DNA of 64,000 nucleotides from Acidimicrobiales bacterium (GCA_041394265.1 JAWKIO010000005.1:3906001-3970000); one strand, 5' to 3'. Positions 15,706-24,401 are shown, counted from the first letter of the stretch. Program-made: numbers and translations. Notes: a model not told the origin generated them from the sequence alone.

Positions 15706-15749
15706 TCACTTGTAGAACGATTGTTGCGTGGGTAGAGGTGGAGGGACCG

Positions 15750-17111
15750 TCAGGAAGCAGGGGTGCTGACGCCCTTTGACCAGAACAGGGTGTCGTGGGG
15801 GAAGCCGATGCCCTGGGTGATGGTGTTCGACTCGAACACGATGGAGTCGTAGTCGACTTGGCCGTCGGAGCCCGGCGCCTCGCTGATCCCGAACCCGTTG
15901 GAGTCGACGATCTCGTTGCCGGTGACCGTGATGTTCGCCAAGCGGTCGGTGGTGACCGAACCGTCGGCGTAGCGCTCGGCCAGCCAGGTCTCGTGGCTCT
16001 GGGGCCGAGGCGTCTGCTGCAACACGATGGCACCGTCGCAGTGGCGCAGCGTGTTGCCGGTGACCACCACACGCTCGGACTCGGCGACGGTGATGCACCC
16101 ACCACTCCAGTCTTTGCCCCACCGGGTGTCGGAGCCCGAGTTCACGATCGTGTTGTTCTCGATCAGGCCGTCAGACGAGATCTCGTAGAGGATGCCGTGA
16201 TCGGGCTGATCGCTCACGGTGTTGTTCGAGATGGTGACGTTGTTGCACTGCAGGTCGCACCAAATGCCGGTCATGTTGTTGTCGTAGACGACGTTGTCGG
16301 TGATCATGACCGGCTGATCGCCGAGGTTGTGCGCGAGCTTGATGCCACCGCCGTTGGCGCCCTGGCCGCTTGCTGCGTCGGCGCCATTGCCGTAGATCGT
16401 GTTCCGGGCAATCAGGGCACCGTTGAAGTTGCCGCCCGAGATCCCGTTGACCCCGTTGTCGTAGAACTCCGAGTCGACGACGGTGAACCCGTGTCCGACC
16501 ACGACACCCGATGCCACATTGCCGTGGGCGACGATGTTCTCGATGTACCAGCCGGACGCGAGCCCGGTCCCGTCGGCGGGCGGCCACAGCATGGTGGAGC
16601 CACGGATCGGTGCCTGCGGTTGGGGGAAGGTGCCGGCAGGATCGTCGAAGTTGCGCAGCGTCATCGTCGAGATGGTGACGTCGGCCGCCTCGCCGAAGAA
16701 CGCGGTCTCGTGGCCGGAGCCGTCGACGATCACCTGGTCGCGGTCGACACCGGTGAAGGACATGCCGTTCTTCGGCTTGACCGAGAAGAAGTCGTACGTG
16801 CCGACGGCCAGCTCGAAACAGGCGCCCTCCGGTGCGTTGCTCACCACTGCGGCGAGGTCACTCGCGGGCGCCTCGATCTCGATGCAGGGGGCCGGGACGG
16901 CTTCGGTCGGCGAGCCGTCAGGATCACCATCGACGGCGGGAGCGGTCGAGACCTCGGCGGACTCCTCGGCGGACGCTGTGCTGGGTGGGCTCTGGGTGTC
17001 GTCGTTGGTGTCGGTCCCGCTTGCGCGTAGGACGAGGACGAGGACGGTCGCCGCAATGGTGGCGACCAAGCCCAAGGTCGCAATCGTCCGCTGTCGTTTT
17101 GGTTCCGCCAC
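15750..17111 (-). CDS. Membrane-anchored or secreted right-handed beta-helix protein
   Basis: Envelope protein of 453 aa starting at GTG 17111. A basic N-terminus and a hydrophobic helix (about 8-28, ATLGLVATIAATVLVLVL) anchor or export it. A Ser/Glu/Ala-rich linker (30-70) leads to a parallel beta-helix domain (about 75-445), with many short repeats such as ITVTGNEIVDSNG, VTISNNTVSDQ, and LIARNTIYGNG, the pattern of pectate-lyase/NosD-type folds. No catalytic motif is evident, so binding to or cleavage of a polysaccharide is open. It is divergent from the glycosidase-like gene at 17198, which supports a carbohydrate-related role. Confidence 0.8.
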   Translation of the reverse strand: MAEPKRQRTIATLGLVATIAATVLVLVLRASGTDTNDDTQSPPSTASAEESAEVSTAPAVDGDPDGSPTEAVPAPCIEIEAPASDLAAVVSNAPEGACFELAVGTYDFFSVKPKNGMSFTGVDRDQVIVDGSGHETAFFGEAADVTISTMTLRNFDDPAGTFPQPQAPIRGSTMLWPPADGTGLASGWYIENIVAHGNVASGVVVGHGFTVVDSEFYDNGVNGISGGNFNGALIARNTIYGNGADAASGQGANGGGIKLAHNLGDQPVMITDNVVYDNNMTGIWCDLQCNNVTISNNTVSDQPDHGILYEISSDGLIENNTIVNSGSDTRWGKDWSGGCITVAESERVVVTGNTLRHCDGAIVLQQTPRPQSHETWLAERYADGSVTTDRLANITVTGNEIVDSNGFGISEAPGSDGQVDYDSIVFESNTITQGIGFPHDTLFWSKGVSTPAS

Positions 17112-17197
17112 GACCGACCAAGGTAGCGGGCCGGAAGGCGAGGGCAGGGGTCGGGCCGATCAAGCCCATCGGTCGGCGCGAACGTTCGGTCAGTGCA

Positions 17198-19156
17198 ATG
17201 AGCTGCAACAATGCGCCCGTGATCGATCGCATCCTCGGCCCACTCACTCCTCCCGATTTCGACGGTGTTCACTTCGCCGACCAGGGTGACCGGCTCGTGC
17301 TCGAAGCCACCCAACCACTCGTGGGTATTGCCAGTGGCCGGTTCGCCAACCCAACGGTCGCCGCGTCATTTGGCGTGGGGGAGTTGGCGGCCGACAACGT
17401 CTCGTTCGTCGGGTTCGCCTACACGCAGTTCGCCCTGCCCGTTCGCGTTGCGCCGGGCGGGCGTTTCGACTTCCGACCCGCCGCCAACCTGAGCTCTCCG
17501 GCAGCCGTCATGCCGCTCGTGCTGATGAGCGACGACGGCCGGGTCGAACTCCTCGCTCCGCTCGGCGCCTGGCACGAGCAGGTGATCGCCGTCGACCAAG
17601 ACGACGCCATTGCGGGCTTCCGTTGGGGCTGGCACGGCGACCTCGCCGACGTGCCGGCGGGGTTCAGGGCCGAACTCGGGATCTTCACCGGCACGTCGAT
17701 TCGCGAGGTGTTCGATCGGTGGGGTGGAACCATCCGAACCGCCGCCGGAACGCAACGGCCTGGCAGCGATGTCGATCCGCTGCTCACCCATCTGTCGTAC
17801 TGGACCGACAACGGTGCGGCGTATTGGTACCGAACCGAGCCGGGGGCCGATCTGACCTCGACGCTGCAGGGGAAGGTGGCCGAGCTCGACGAGCTCGGTG
17901 TGTCGGTCCGCTCCGTGGAACTCGACTCGTGGTTCTATCCGCACGAGATCAGCCGACCGGTCGCCGAAGTCGGTTATCTGGAAGAGGTACCGCCCACCGG
18001 GATGTTGTCATGGACCCCCAGAGCCGACGTTCTACCGGGCGGGGTCGGCGGCCTGCGAGCCGAGCTCGGCGACCGGCCGCTCGTGTTGCACAGCCGCCAC
18101 ATCTCGCCCTCATCGCCCTATCTCGAACAAGGTGAATGGTGGGTCGATCGCGCCGCTCACCCTGTCGACCCGGCCTTCTTCCGGCGCTGGTTCGACGATG
18201 CGGCCTCCTGGGGTGCGACCTGCATCGAGCAAGACTGGATGATGGTCACCTTCTTCGGTGTCCGGGACATGCGTGCGGTGCCAGGGCGCGTGATGGACTG
18301 GCAGCGAGGGCTCGACGATGCGGCAGCTGCGACGGGACTCCACCTTCTGTGGTGCATGGCCCTTCCCGGCGACTTCGCCGCCTCGGTCGAGTTGGAGCAG
18401 GTGATCGCCGTACGGACATCGGACGACTACCGATTCGCCGCCGACCCTGCGCTGCTGTGGGTGTGGTATCTGACCGTCAACTCGATGGCGAACGCACTCG
18501 AACTGCGTGTCTTCAAGGACTGTTTCTTCAGCTCGACGCCTCCGGATGGCGCGCCCTCGGGAGGGATCGACGGCGATCCGCATGCCGAGTTGGAAGCCTT
18601 GCTCGCTGCGATGTCGGGCGGAGTTGTCGGTATTGGCGACCGCATCGGGCGGACCGACGTCGATGTGGTCGCCAGGGTGTGTCGATCCGATGGACGCCTG
18701 GTCGGCCCCGACGATGCGATCACGCTGACCGACCGGAGCTTCGCCACCGCCGGAGTGGACGGCAACTCCCTGTGCTGGGCGTCCGCGTCGAGCGGCGAGT
18801 GGGTGTACCTCGTTGCGATCAATACCGCAGCCGAAGCACAGCACATCACCGATTCGTTCGATCTCGCCGAGCTCGGGATCGGTCCTGAGGCGCTCGTGTA
18901 CGACTGGCGGAACCGCACGGCGCAACCGGCGGCGAGCATCGATGTCGACCTCGACTCACGAGATTGGGCGTTGTTCGTGTGTTGCCCGATGTCCACCGAC
19001 GCAGCGGGGCACCGCTCGGCCGTCGTGGGCGATCCTCGGAGGTATGCCACCATGGGTCGTTCGCAGGTCGACCACGAGCGTCTCGAGATCGTGGCAGTCG
19101 ACGGCGAGGTCGGATCGCTGCTTCGCTGGTCCGAGCTCAACGGGCTGCACCACTGA
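17198..19156 (+). CDS. Glycoside hydrolase, alpha-galactosidase-like (clan GH-D TIM barrel)
   Basis: Cytoplasmic protein of about 652 aa; no signal peptide. An N-terminal beta-sandwich (about 1-200) precedes a TIM barrel with HLSYWTDNGAAYWY, VRSVELDSWFYPHE and a likely nucleophile aspartate in ATCIEQDWMMV, features reminiscent of GH36/GH31-type enzymes. A C-terminal beta domain follows GGVVGIGDRIGRTDVD. The family is not certain; alpha-galactosidase or another alpha-glycosidase is the best reading. ATG 17198 is used; GTG 17219 is in frame and equally plausible since neither has a clear ribosome site. The open frame extends upstream over the beta-helix gene but without support. Confidence 0.6.
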   Translation: MSCNNAPVIDRILGPLTPPDFDGVHFADQGDRLVLEATQPLVGIASGRFANPTVAASFGVGELAADNVSFVGFAYTQFALPVRVAPGGRFDFRPAANLSSPAAVMPLVLMSDDGRVELLAPLGAWHEQVIAVDQDDAIAGFRWGWHGDLADVPAGFRAELGIFTGTSIREVFDRWGGTIRTAAGTQRPGSDVDPLLTHLSYWTDNGAAYWYRTEPGADLTSTLQGKVAELDELGVSVRSVELDSWFYPHEISRPVAEVGYLEEVPPTGMLSWTPRADVLPGGVGGLRAELGDRPLVLHSRHISPSSPYLEQGEWWVDRAAHPVDPAFFRRWFDDAASWGATCIEQDWMMVTFFGVRDMRAVPGRVMDWQRGLDDAAAATGLHLLWCMALPGDFAASVELEQVIAVRTSDDYRFAADPALLWVWYLTVNSMANALELRVFKDCFFSSTPPDGAPSGGIDGDPHAELEALLAAMSGGVVGIGDRIGRTDVDVVARVCRSDGRLVGPDDAITLTDRSFATAGVDGNSLCWASASSGEWVYLVAINTAAEAQHITDSFDLAELGIGPEALVYDWRNRTAQPAASIDVDLDSRDWALFVCCPMSTDAAGHRSAVVGDPRRYATMGRSQVDHERLEIVAVDGEVGSLLRWSELNGLHH

Positions 19157-19183
19157 GTGAGTCGGCGCTTCGCCCGCTGATCA

Positions 19184-19942
19184 TCAGGTGTCGTGGGGCA
19201 CGACCGCCTGGTCGGCAACATCGCCGATATCGGGGTAGATGACCTTGATGAGCGCAACGGCGATCGCCGTCGCAACGAGCTGAGAGGCGATGAACGCCGG
19301 AGCCGACGCCGGCTCGATCCCCGCGAACGAGTCGCTCATCGTCCGAGCGATGGTGACCGCCGGGTTGGCGAAACTCGTCGACGACGTGAAGTAGTACGCC
19401 CCGGCGATGTAGCCGCCGACGGCGAACGCCGCCACCGATGACTTCCCGGACCGCACCACACCGAAGATCACGAGGAGGAGGCCGATGGTCGCAACGGCCT
19501 CGGCGAACACGAGATTGCCAGCCGAGCGGTCCTTGGTCGACCAGTTGACCACGTCGAGGTCGAACATCAGATTGGCGGACATGACGCCGACGGCGCCCCC
19601 GGTGATCTGCGCCACCACGTACGCCATGGCGGTGGGCGTATCGATGCCGCCGAGCATCCGGTCGGCCAGCGTGACGGCGGGGTTGAAGTGTGCACCCGAG
19701 GCCGGGCCGAGCGAGAGGATGAGGGCAATGAGCACGCCGGCAGTGGCGAACGCATTCTGCAGCAACTGGAGGCCGACATCGTCGGTGAGGTTGGTCGCCA
19801 TGATGCCTGACCCGACGACACCGGCGAGCAGAAAGGCCGTGCCGACGAACTCGGCGATCAGCTTGGACCAGCTGGGCTGCCAACGCGGGCCGGCCGCGGT
19901 GGAGGACGATTGGGTGTCGGGACGTCGCCCGGTGGTCGTCAT
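19184..19942 (-). CDS. MIP/aquaporin family channel (AqpS-like, arsenic-linked)
   Basis: Six-helix major intrinsic protein, 252 aa. Both half-helix motifs are present: NPA in GAHFNPAVTL and NPA in SFANPAVTIARTMSD. The ATG at 19942 overlaps the arsC stop in an ATGA, so the two are translationally coupled. In Sinorhizobium meliloti an aquaglyceroporin (AqpS) next to ArsC lets arsenite made by the reductase flow out of the cell; the same arrangement here supports arsenite export as the role. No ArsB or Acr3 pump gene lies in the window. Confidence 0.85.
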   Translation of the reverse strand: MTTTGRRPDTQSSSTAAGPRWQPSWSKLIAEFVGTAFLLAGVVGSGIMATNLTDDVGLQLLQNAFATAGVLIALILSLGPASGAHFNPAVTLADRMLGGIDTPTAMAYVVAQITGGAVGVMSANLMFDLDVVNWSTKDRSAGNLVFAEAVATIGLLLVIFGVVRSGKSSVAAFAVGGYIAGAYYFTSSTSFANPAVTIARTMSDSFAGIEPASAPAFIASQLVATAIAVALIKVIYPDIGDVADQAVVPHDT

Positions 19943-20445
19943 GCCGCCGAGGCTACGAGAGTTGCCAGCAACACTTGCACTCGTTGGCCGATGTCGTCTC
20001 GGATCTCGCGCACGACCTCGATCGGTTGACCGGATGGGTCGGTGAGCTCCCAGTCCTCGTATCGCTTCCCTGGGAAGATGGGGCAGGCGTCTCCGCAACC
20101 CATGCTGACGATCACGTCGGCGGCACGTGCGATCTCATCGGTCCACGGTTTGGGGTATTCGGATGAGATGTCGATGCCGACCTCACCCATGGCCTCGATC
20201 GCGTTGGCGTTCGTCTCGGCGCCTGGATCCGAGCCGCCGGAGAACACCTCGACTCGGTCGCCGGCGAGTTGGCGGAGCCAGCCGGCAGCCATCTGCGAGC
20301 GCCCGGCGTTGTGGACGCAAAGAAAGAGGACGGCCGGTTTGCCGGGCCCGCGAGTTCTCCGCTTGCTGGTTCGGTGCTGTTGGGATCCATGGCGACGGCC
20401 TTTCGCGACCTGGGTTGCTCGTGAGTTCTCGAACCATTTATCCAC
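19939..20445 (-). CDS. arsC: Arsenate reductase, low-molecular-weight phosphatase type (start region doubtful)
   Basis: Reduces arsenate to arsenite by a thiol mechanism; LMW-PTP fold. The P-loop CVHNAGRSQ holds the nucleophile Cys and Arg, and the resolving cysteines are in MGCGDACPIFPG, followed by YEDWELTDP, as in mycothiol/thioredoxin-linked actinobacterial ArsC. The only in-frame start is GTG 20445, but that overlaps the predicted -10 and gives an odd basic N-terminus of about 37 residues. An ATG at 20390 with AAAGG upstream encodes MDPNSTEPASGE in another frame and would join the ArsC frame if one base were missing between 20390 and about 20325. A 1-nt deletion or assembly error is therefore suspected. 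Confidence 0.8.
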   Translation of the reverse strand: MDKWFENSRATQVAKGRRHGSQQHRTSKRRTRGPGKPAVLFLCVHNAGRSQMAAGWLRQLAGDRVEVFSGGSDPGAETNANAIEAMGEVGIDISSEYPKPWTDEIARAADVIVSMGCGDACPIFPGKRYEDWELTDPSGQPIEVVREIRDDIGQRVQVLLATLVASAA

Positions 20446-20477
20446 TCAGCTAAAATCGAGTCAACAAGCACTGAGTG
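20437..20477 (-). promoter_or_regulatory. Promoter and inverted repeat of the arsC-aquaporin operon
   Basis: On the minus strand TTGACT (20459-20464) and GATAAA (20437-20442), 16 bases apart, make a good promoter. Exact 7-bp arms cactcag (20443-20449) and ctgagtg (20471-20477) bracket the -35, a plausible operator. No ArsR gene is adjacent; the ArsR at 61533 is a different, SRPBCC-linked type. Confidence 0.45.
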
Positions 20478-20515
20478 AATACCGGGTGACATTTCGGGTT
20501 CCTGGGAGGGTCTAG

Positions 20516-22048
20516 GTGCCCTGTTGTGCGGCCAGCGAGGTCGCCTACGTTGTGTTCGTGCGAGAGCTCGAGTGGAAGGCCGTTGTCGAGGAGGGGTTCG
20601 AGCTGCGACCGGATCGACTCGTGGTCCCTGGAGGAACGCTGTCGGCTCGGCGCACCTCGCCGATCCACGATGAGTACTTCGACACCGATGACCTGCGACT
20701 GGCGCGGTGGGGTGTGACCGTTCGTTGGCGCGACGGCGAGGGGTGGACCGTCAAGCTTCCGCGGCAACGGCCGTTGTCCGGTTCGGTGCTGGACCGGTCA
20801 GAGCTGCACATCGAAGGCGACCCGGAGTCTGTACCAGACGAGGTTGCCGCGCTGGTCGCTCCGTTCGCCCGCCACCAGGTTCTTCACGACGTCGCTCAGC
20901 TCGAGACTATGCGAACAACGTGGACCTGGACCTCTACCGATGGCGTTGTCGTGGGCGAACTCGTCGACGATCATGTCGCGGGTCGAGGCCGCAACGGTGA
21001 TCGACGGTTCCGCGAGATCGAGTTCGAACTCGGCCCCGGAGGCGATCCCGACACCATGGCGGTCATCGTCGAGTCGCTCGGTCTTGCCGATCCTCGTCCG
21101 GCCGTACCGAAGCTCGTTCGTCTCCTGGGTGACGAAGCGTCCGCGCCACCCGACGTCGTGAGGATCGAGCTGCCCAAGCAGCCAACGGCAGCCGACGTGA
21201 TCCACGCTGCGATTGCCGCGTCGGTACAACGATTGATCACGCAGATCCCGGCGGCCCGGCTCGGAGTCGATCCCGAGGGTGTCCATCAAGCCAGAGTGGC
21301 GACCCGTCGCCTCCGGTCCGACCTGCGCACCTTCGCCCCGCTGCTCGACAAGGAGTGGGCCCGGGAGCTTCGGCGAGAGCTCTCTTGGCTCGCCGACGAG
21401 TTGGGAGCGGTACGAGACAGCGATGTCCTCCAGCTGCACCTGGCCGCTGCGCTGGCGGCCAACCCCGAGATCGATCAGGCTCGTGGAGCAGACATCCTCG
21501 GACGTCTCGCGGCCGAGAACGTTCGCAAGCGCGATGTCCTCGTCGGACACCTCGCCGACGAGCGCGCGATCACCCTGTACGACCACTGTGTGCAGGTAGC
21601 GAACGATCCCCGATTGCGCAAGCGGGCGCGGAAGCGTGTGGCATCGCAAGTGCTCCCTCCGCTGATGAAGTCCAGCTGGCGGGCGTTGCGATCCGAGGTT
21701 CGCGGGCTGAGTGATCCGCCAGCCGAGGTCGAACTCCACGAGCTGAGGATTCTCGCCAAGCGCGTGAGATACGCGGCCGAGGCGGTGGCACCGGCCGTCG
21801 GCAAGAAGGCGAGGAAGTTCGCATCGTCTGCCGCAGCTATCCAGGACGTCCTCGGTGAGCTCCACGACAGTGTGGTGGCAGCCGAGTGGTTGGAGCTGGC
21901 AGCGGCGACCGACCTGGATGCCGCTGGAGCCTTCGCTGCCGGTCGGCTCGCGCAGCAGCTGCGATCCCATGCCATCGCGAGCGCAACGGAATGGCGGGAC
22001 AGCTATGACGCGATGCGGCGCCGAACCGACTGGATGAAGGTCGACTGA
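20516..22048 (+). CDS. CYTH and CHAD domain-containing protein
   Basis: Two-domain protein of 510 aa. The N-terminal CYTH (triphosphate tunnel metalloenzyme) domain covers about 15-215, with the YFDTDDLRLARWGVTVRWRD and WTVKLPR strands supplying acidic and basic tunnel residues. The C-terminal CHAD domain covers about 225-505, rich in conserved His/Arg helices (VHQARVATRRLRSDLRTF; LHELRILAKRVRYAAEA). Such proteins bind or hydrolyse triphosphate or polyphosphate. GTG 20516 is preceded by GGGAGGG; in-frame GTGs at 20552 and 20558 would give the more usual CYTH N-terminus (FVRELEWK). Convergent with the PhyH gene downstream. Confidence 0.9.
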   Translation: MPCCAASEVAYVVFVRELEWKAVVEEGFELRPDRLVVPGGTLSARRTSPIHDEYFDTDDLRLARWGVTVRWRDGEGWTVKLPRQRPLSGSVLDRSELHIEGDPESVPDEVAALVAPFARHQVLHDVAQLETMRTTWTWTSTDGVVVGELVDDHVAGRGRNGDRRFREIEFELGPGGDPDTMAVIVESLGLADPRPAVPKLVRLLGDEASAPPDVVRIELPKQPTAADVIHAAIAASVQRLITQIPAARLGVDPEGVHQARVATRRLRSDLRTFAPLLDKEWARELRRELSWLADELGAVRDSDVLQLHLAAALAANPEIDQARGADILGRLAAENVRKRDVLVGHLADERAITLYDHCVQVANDPRLRKRARKRVASQVLPPLMKSSWRALRSEVRGLSDPPAEVELHELRILAKRVRYAAEAVAPAVGKKARKFASSAAAIQDVLGELHDSVVAAEWLELAAATDLDAAGAFAAGRLAQQLRSHAIASATEWRDSYDAMRRRTDWMKVD

Positions 22049-22069
22049 ACGAGGGCGAGGCCGAGCGGC

Positions 22070-22870
22070 TCAGTCCGGCGAGATGCCGTTCACGAGTCCG
22101 AGGCCGTGCGTCTTGTAGCCGAGCAGTTCGAGCAGTTCGTCGGATGCGAACTGTCGGACTGAGGGATTGAGCGAGAGGAACCAGTTCTCCTGCGTTCGAT
22201 AGATCGGTCGGGTGTACCAACCGAACGCGGCAGCCCGATATTGATCGGTGGTGGTGTTGGCCCCGGTCTGGTGCCACAACCTGGCGTCGAAAACCACCAG
22301 GGAGCCGGCGGGAGCCTCGAACGGGACGGCCTCGGCGGAGTCGTCGGGATGCGGTGGGCGGTTGAGGAGGTGGCTCCCGGGCACGAAGCGGGTCCCGCCG
22401 TTGTCAGTGGTGAAGTCGTCGATGCACCAGGCGGCGTTGGCCCCCTGAGGTGATGCCGGCCACGGCTGTGGGATGAAGAGCTGATCCGCATGGAGCACCC
22501 CGGCGGCGCCGCCGGGTCCGGTGATGTTGCCCGACAGGTTGCCGAGCAGCATGGGCCAGCCGAGCACCGAGCGCAGCAGCTGGATCGCTGCCGGGTGCTC
22601 GACGAGATCGACGAAGACGGGCGAGCGGCTGGGCAGGTTCCAAACGCGCTGGTTGGTGTCGTCGAGGTCGAGTCCGAACCCGGGCTGGCCGGTGCGCCGG
22701 TTCCGGTCGTCGGTGGCCGCCTGGTAGAACTCGCGGCGGATCGCCGCAAGCGTGTCGCCGTCGAGCACGCCGGTCACCGCACAGATCGCATGCTCGCGAA
22801 GGTCGTGCTCGGCTCGCTCGAGATCGTCGGTCGGGTCCGGCAATCGTGTGGTCACGGAATCGATGGTCAC
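22070..22870 (-). CDS. Phytanoyl-CoA dioxygenase (PhyH) family protein
   Basis: Fe(II)/2-oxoglutarate-dependent oxygenase, 266 aa, cytoplasmic. The double-stranded beta-helix metal site is HxD in LHADQLF and a distal His in RLWHQTGAN; the 2-oxoglutarate-binding Arg is probably in DQYRAAAFGWYTRP. Also typical are RFVPGSHLLNRPP and APAGSLVVFDARLWHQ. PhyH relatives hydroxylate varied substrates (phytanoyl-CoA, ectoine, halogenated or natural-product compounds); nothing here decides. A second, unrelated PhyH gene lies at 27955. The neighbouring serpin gene is on the same strand, upstream by 87 bases; co-transcription is possible. Confidence 0.85.
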   Translation of the reverse strand: MTIDSVTTRLPDPTDDLERAEHDLREHAICAVTGVLDGDTLAAIRREFYQAATDDRNRRTGQPGFGLDLDDTNQRVWNLPSRSPVFVDLVEHPAAIQLLRSVLGWPMLLGNLSGNITGPGGAAGVLHADQLFIPQPWPASPQGANAAWCIDDFTTDNGGTRFVPGSHLLNRPPHPDDSAEAVPFEAPAGSLVVFDARLWHQTGANTTTDQYRAAAFGWYTRPIYRTQENWFLSLNPSVRQFASDELLELLGYKTHGLGLVNGISPD

Positions 22871-22957
22871 GAGGCCTCCCGACTCATGTCGCCGCGCTGA
22901 CGTACCCGACGCTCGACACCGCAGACTACGGCGGACCGCATTCCCAGGCCAGCTGGC

Positions 22958-24196
22958 TCAGAGTGACGTGACCTGACCGACGAAGAGGACGAGGCCGGTG
23001 TCTACGTGTCGGATCACGTAGAGGAAGGGGCGGTCGGCGGCAATGGTGAACTCTGGCTCGGGCGGGCCCGACTCGGCGAAGCCGAGTCCGGTGGCGGCTG
23101 CCGCCTCGGTGCCGATTTCGTCGACCGTGATCACGGCAGCGTGTACCGCACCATCGAGAAAGGCGTCCATGGCGGGATAGTTGCCGGGCGCAGCGCCGAG
23201 ATCGGTGAGCCAGGGGAGGAGATCGAGGTTTGATTCGGTCTCCCACTTCGGGAGGAGGAGCTCATACGGACCGGACTCGACCGTGGTGTCGATGTCGTCG
23301 AGCAGCTCCTGTGAGAGTCGATCGCGCATCGCAGCGAGGTCGTCGGGGACGATCACCAGCATCGAATAGTCGGCGCCGAGGTAGGGGAGCTCGGCGGCAG
23401 CCCACCCGTCGCCGATCCCGCGAGGAGCGGTGAGCTCGAGTTCACGCATGAAGCTGGTCGGGGTGGAGGATCCGTCGATGTTGGTGAAGTCTCGGTCGAT
23501 CGTGCCGTACTTGCCGAAGACCGTCTGCCATTGGGCCTTGAAGTAGAGCGCGTCGGTGAGTACCAGGTTCGTGTTGCCGTCGATGAAGCCCTCGGGGAGC
23601 AGCGACGGGATCAGTTCGTTGGTCTGGTCCGACACCCAGGCATTGATCCGCTGACGGCTCTCTTCGGGCTTGGCCACATCGATGGTCTCCGCACCGGCGC
23701 CGTGATGTGTGGCCAGCAGATCAATCCAGTCGGCGTCGACGGTGAGACCCTGCCGTGGCCAGATGCGGTCGGCGATCGTGACCACCGGCGTTGGCGCTCC
23801 TTCGTTCGACGTCGCCTGGCCGTTGCTGGCGGCGATCGCCTGGTCGATGGCGTTCCAGGCGTCGTGGGCGGCGATGCCCTCCGGGAGCGCGAAGCCGGCG
23901 TCGATGTTGGCACCGGTCGGCTCGTCGGCAGCGGCCCGAGCCATGAGCAGTGCGTGGCCGATGCTGGTCGGGCTGAACACCGTGCTCTCGTCGGCCGGCA
24001 GTGTTCGAAGAAGGTCGAAACCGGCGTCGTTGAATCCGTTGGCGAGGTTGGTAGTCGGCGCATCGTCAAGGAGGTCGGCTCGACCGAGACCGTCAGTCGG
24101 TTCGATCACGCCGGCTTCGCCGCCGTCGGACCCACTCGTGCCGCAGGCGGCGAGTGCGAGGAATGGAACGGCGACAAGGATCGGGAGACGGCGCAT
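22958..24196 (-). CDS. Serpin-family lipoprotein (serine protease inhibitor)
   Basis: Exported serpin of 412 aa. The N-terminus is a lipoprotein signal (ILVAVPFLALAAC, lipobox LAAC, Cys 18). The serpin fold is full length: early NGFNDAGFDLLRTL, DALYFKAQWQ in the middle, and the hinge GTEAAAAT at G362-T369, the sequence needed for loop insertion, so it is predicted to be inhibitory. Counting P15 at G362 puts P1 near S376 (E375-S376-G377), a small or acidic P1 that does not suggest trypsin- or chymotrypsin-like targets. The end has the FLYVIRHVDTGLVLFVGQV serpin signature. No SD is visible at ATG 24196. Confidence 0.9.
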   Translation of the reverse strand: MRRLPILVAVPFLALAACGTSGSDGGEAGVIEPTDGLGRADLLDDAPTTNLANGFNDAGFDLLRTLPADESTVFSPTSIGHALLMARAAADEPTGANIDAGFALPEGIAAHDAWNAIDQAIAASNGQATSNEGAPTPVVTIADRIWPRQGLTVDADWIDLLATHHGAGAETIDVAKPEESRQRINAWVSDQTNELIPSLLPEGFIDGNTNLVLTDALYFKAQWQTVFGKYGTIDRDFTNIDGSSTPTSFMRELELTAPRGIGDGWAAAELPYLGADYSMLVIVPDDLAAMRDRLSQELLDDIDTTVESGPYELLLPKWETESNLDLLPWLTDLGAAPGNYPAMDAFLDGAVHAAVITVDEIGTEAAAATGLGFAESGPPEPEFTIAADRPFLYVIRHVDTGLVLFVGQVTSL

Positions 24197-24284
24197 GGTG
24201 ATTGGACGATCGCACCCGTCGGCTGGTTCCCGCCATGGCCCTTCGGCCTCAGTCGGGCCACCGTCGCCCCGGCCGGCGCAGCAT

Positions 24285-24401
24285 CTGCGGTGTGGGGGTG
24301 CCGTGTGCGGCACCGTCGTAGCGGAGATGGCACAGCGAACTGCCGCCAGCCGGGACCTGCGATGTGAGGGTGCCATGAACGGCACCCTGGTAGCGGAGAT
24401 G
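24285..24401. repeat. Two tandem hairpin-containing repeat units in a divergent intergenic region
   Basis: Units 24285-24329 and 24357-24401 (45 bases each, 38 identical) start 72 bases apart. Each has a 7-bp stem: ggtgccg/cggcacc (24297-24314) and gggtgcc/ggcaccc (24368-24387), and each ends in the identical gtagcggagatg. The block is flanked by cggccgg sequences at about 24270 and 24423. It lies between the divergent serpin and flavodoxin genes; no long frame of its own is credible. Confidence 0.7.

Noticed and set aside
16832..17197. Upstream extension of the glycosidase frame over the beta-helix gene
   Set aside because: It reads Arg/Ser-rich sequence antisense to a real gene, with no ribosome site; the ordered fold begins after 17198.
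20516..22048. Calling the CYTH-CHAD protein an adenylate cyclase
   Set aside because: CYTH proteins share a fold with class IV cyclases, but the CHAD fusion and tunnel residues point to triphosphate or polyphosphate binding.
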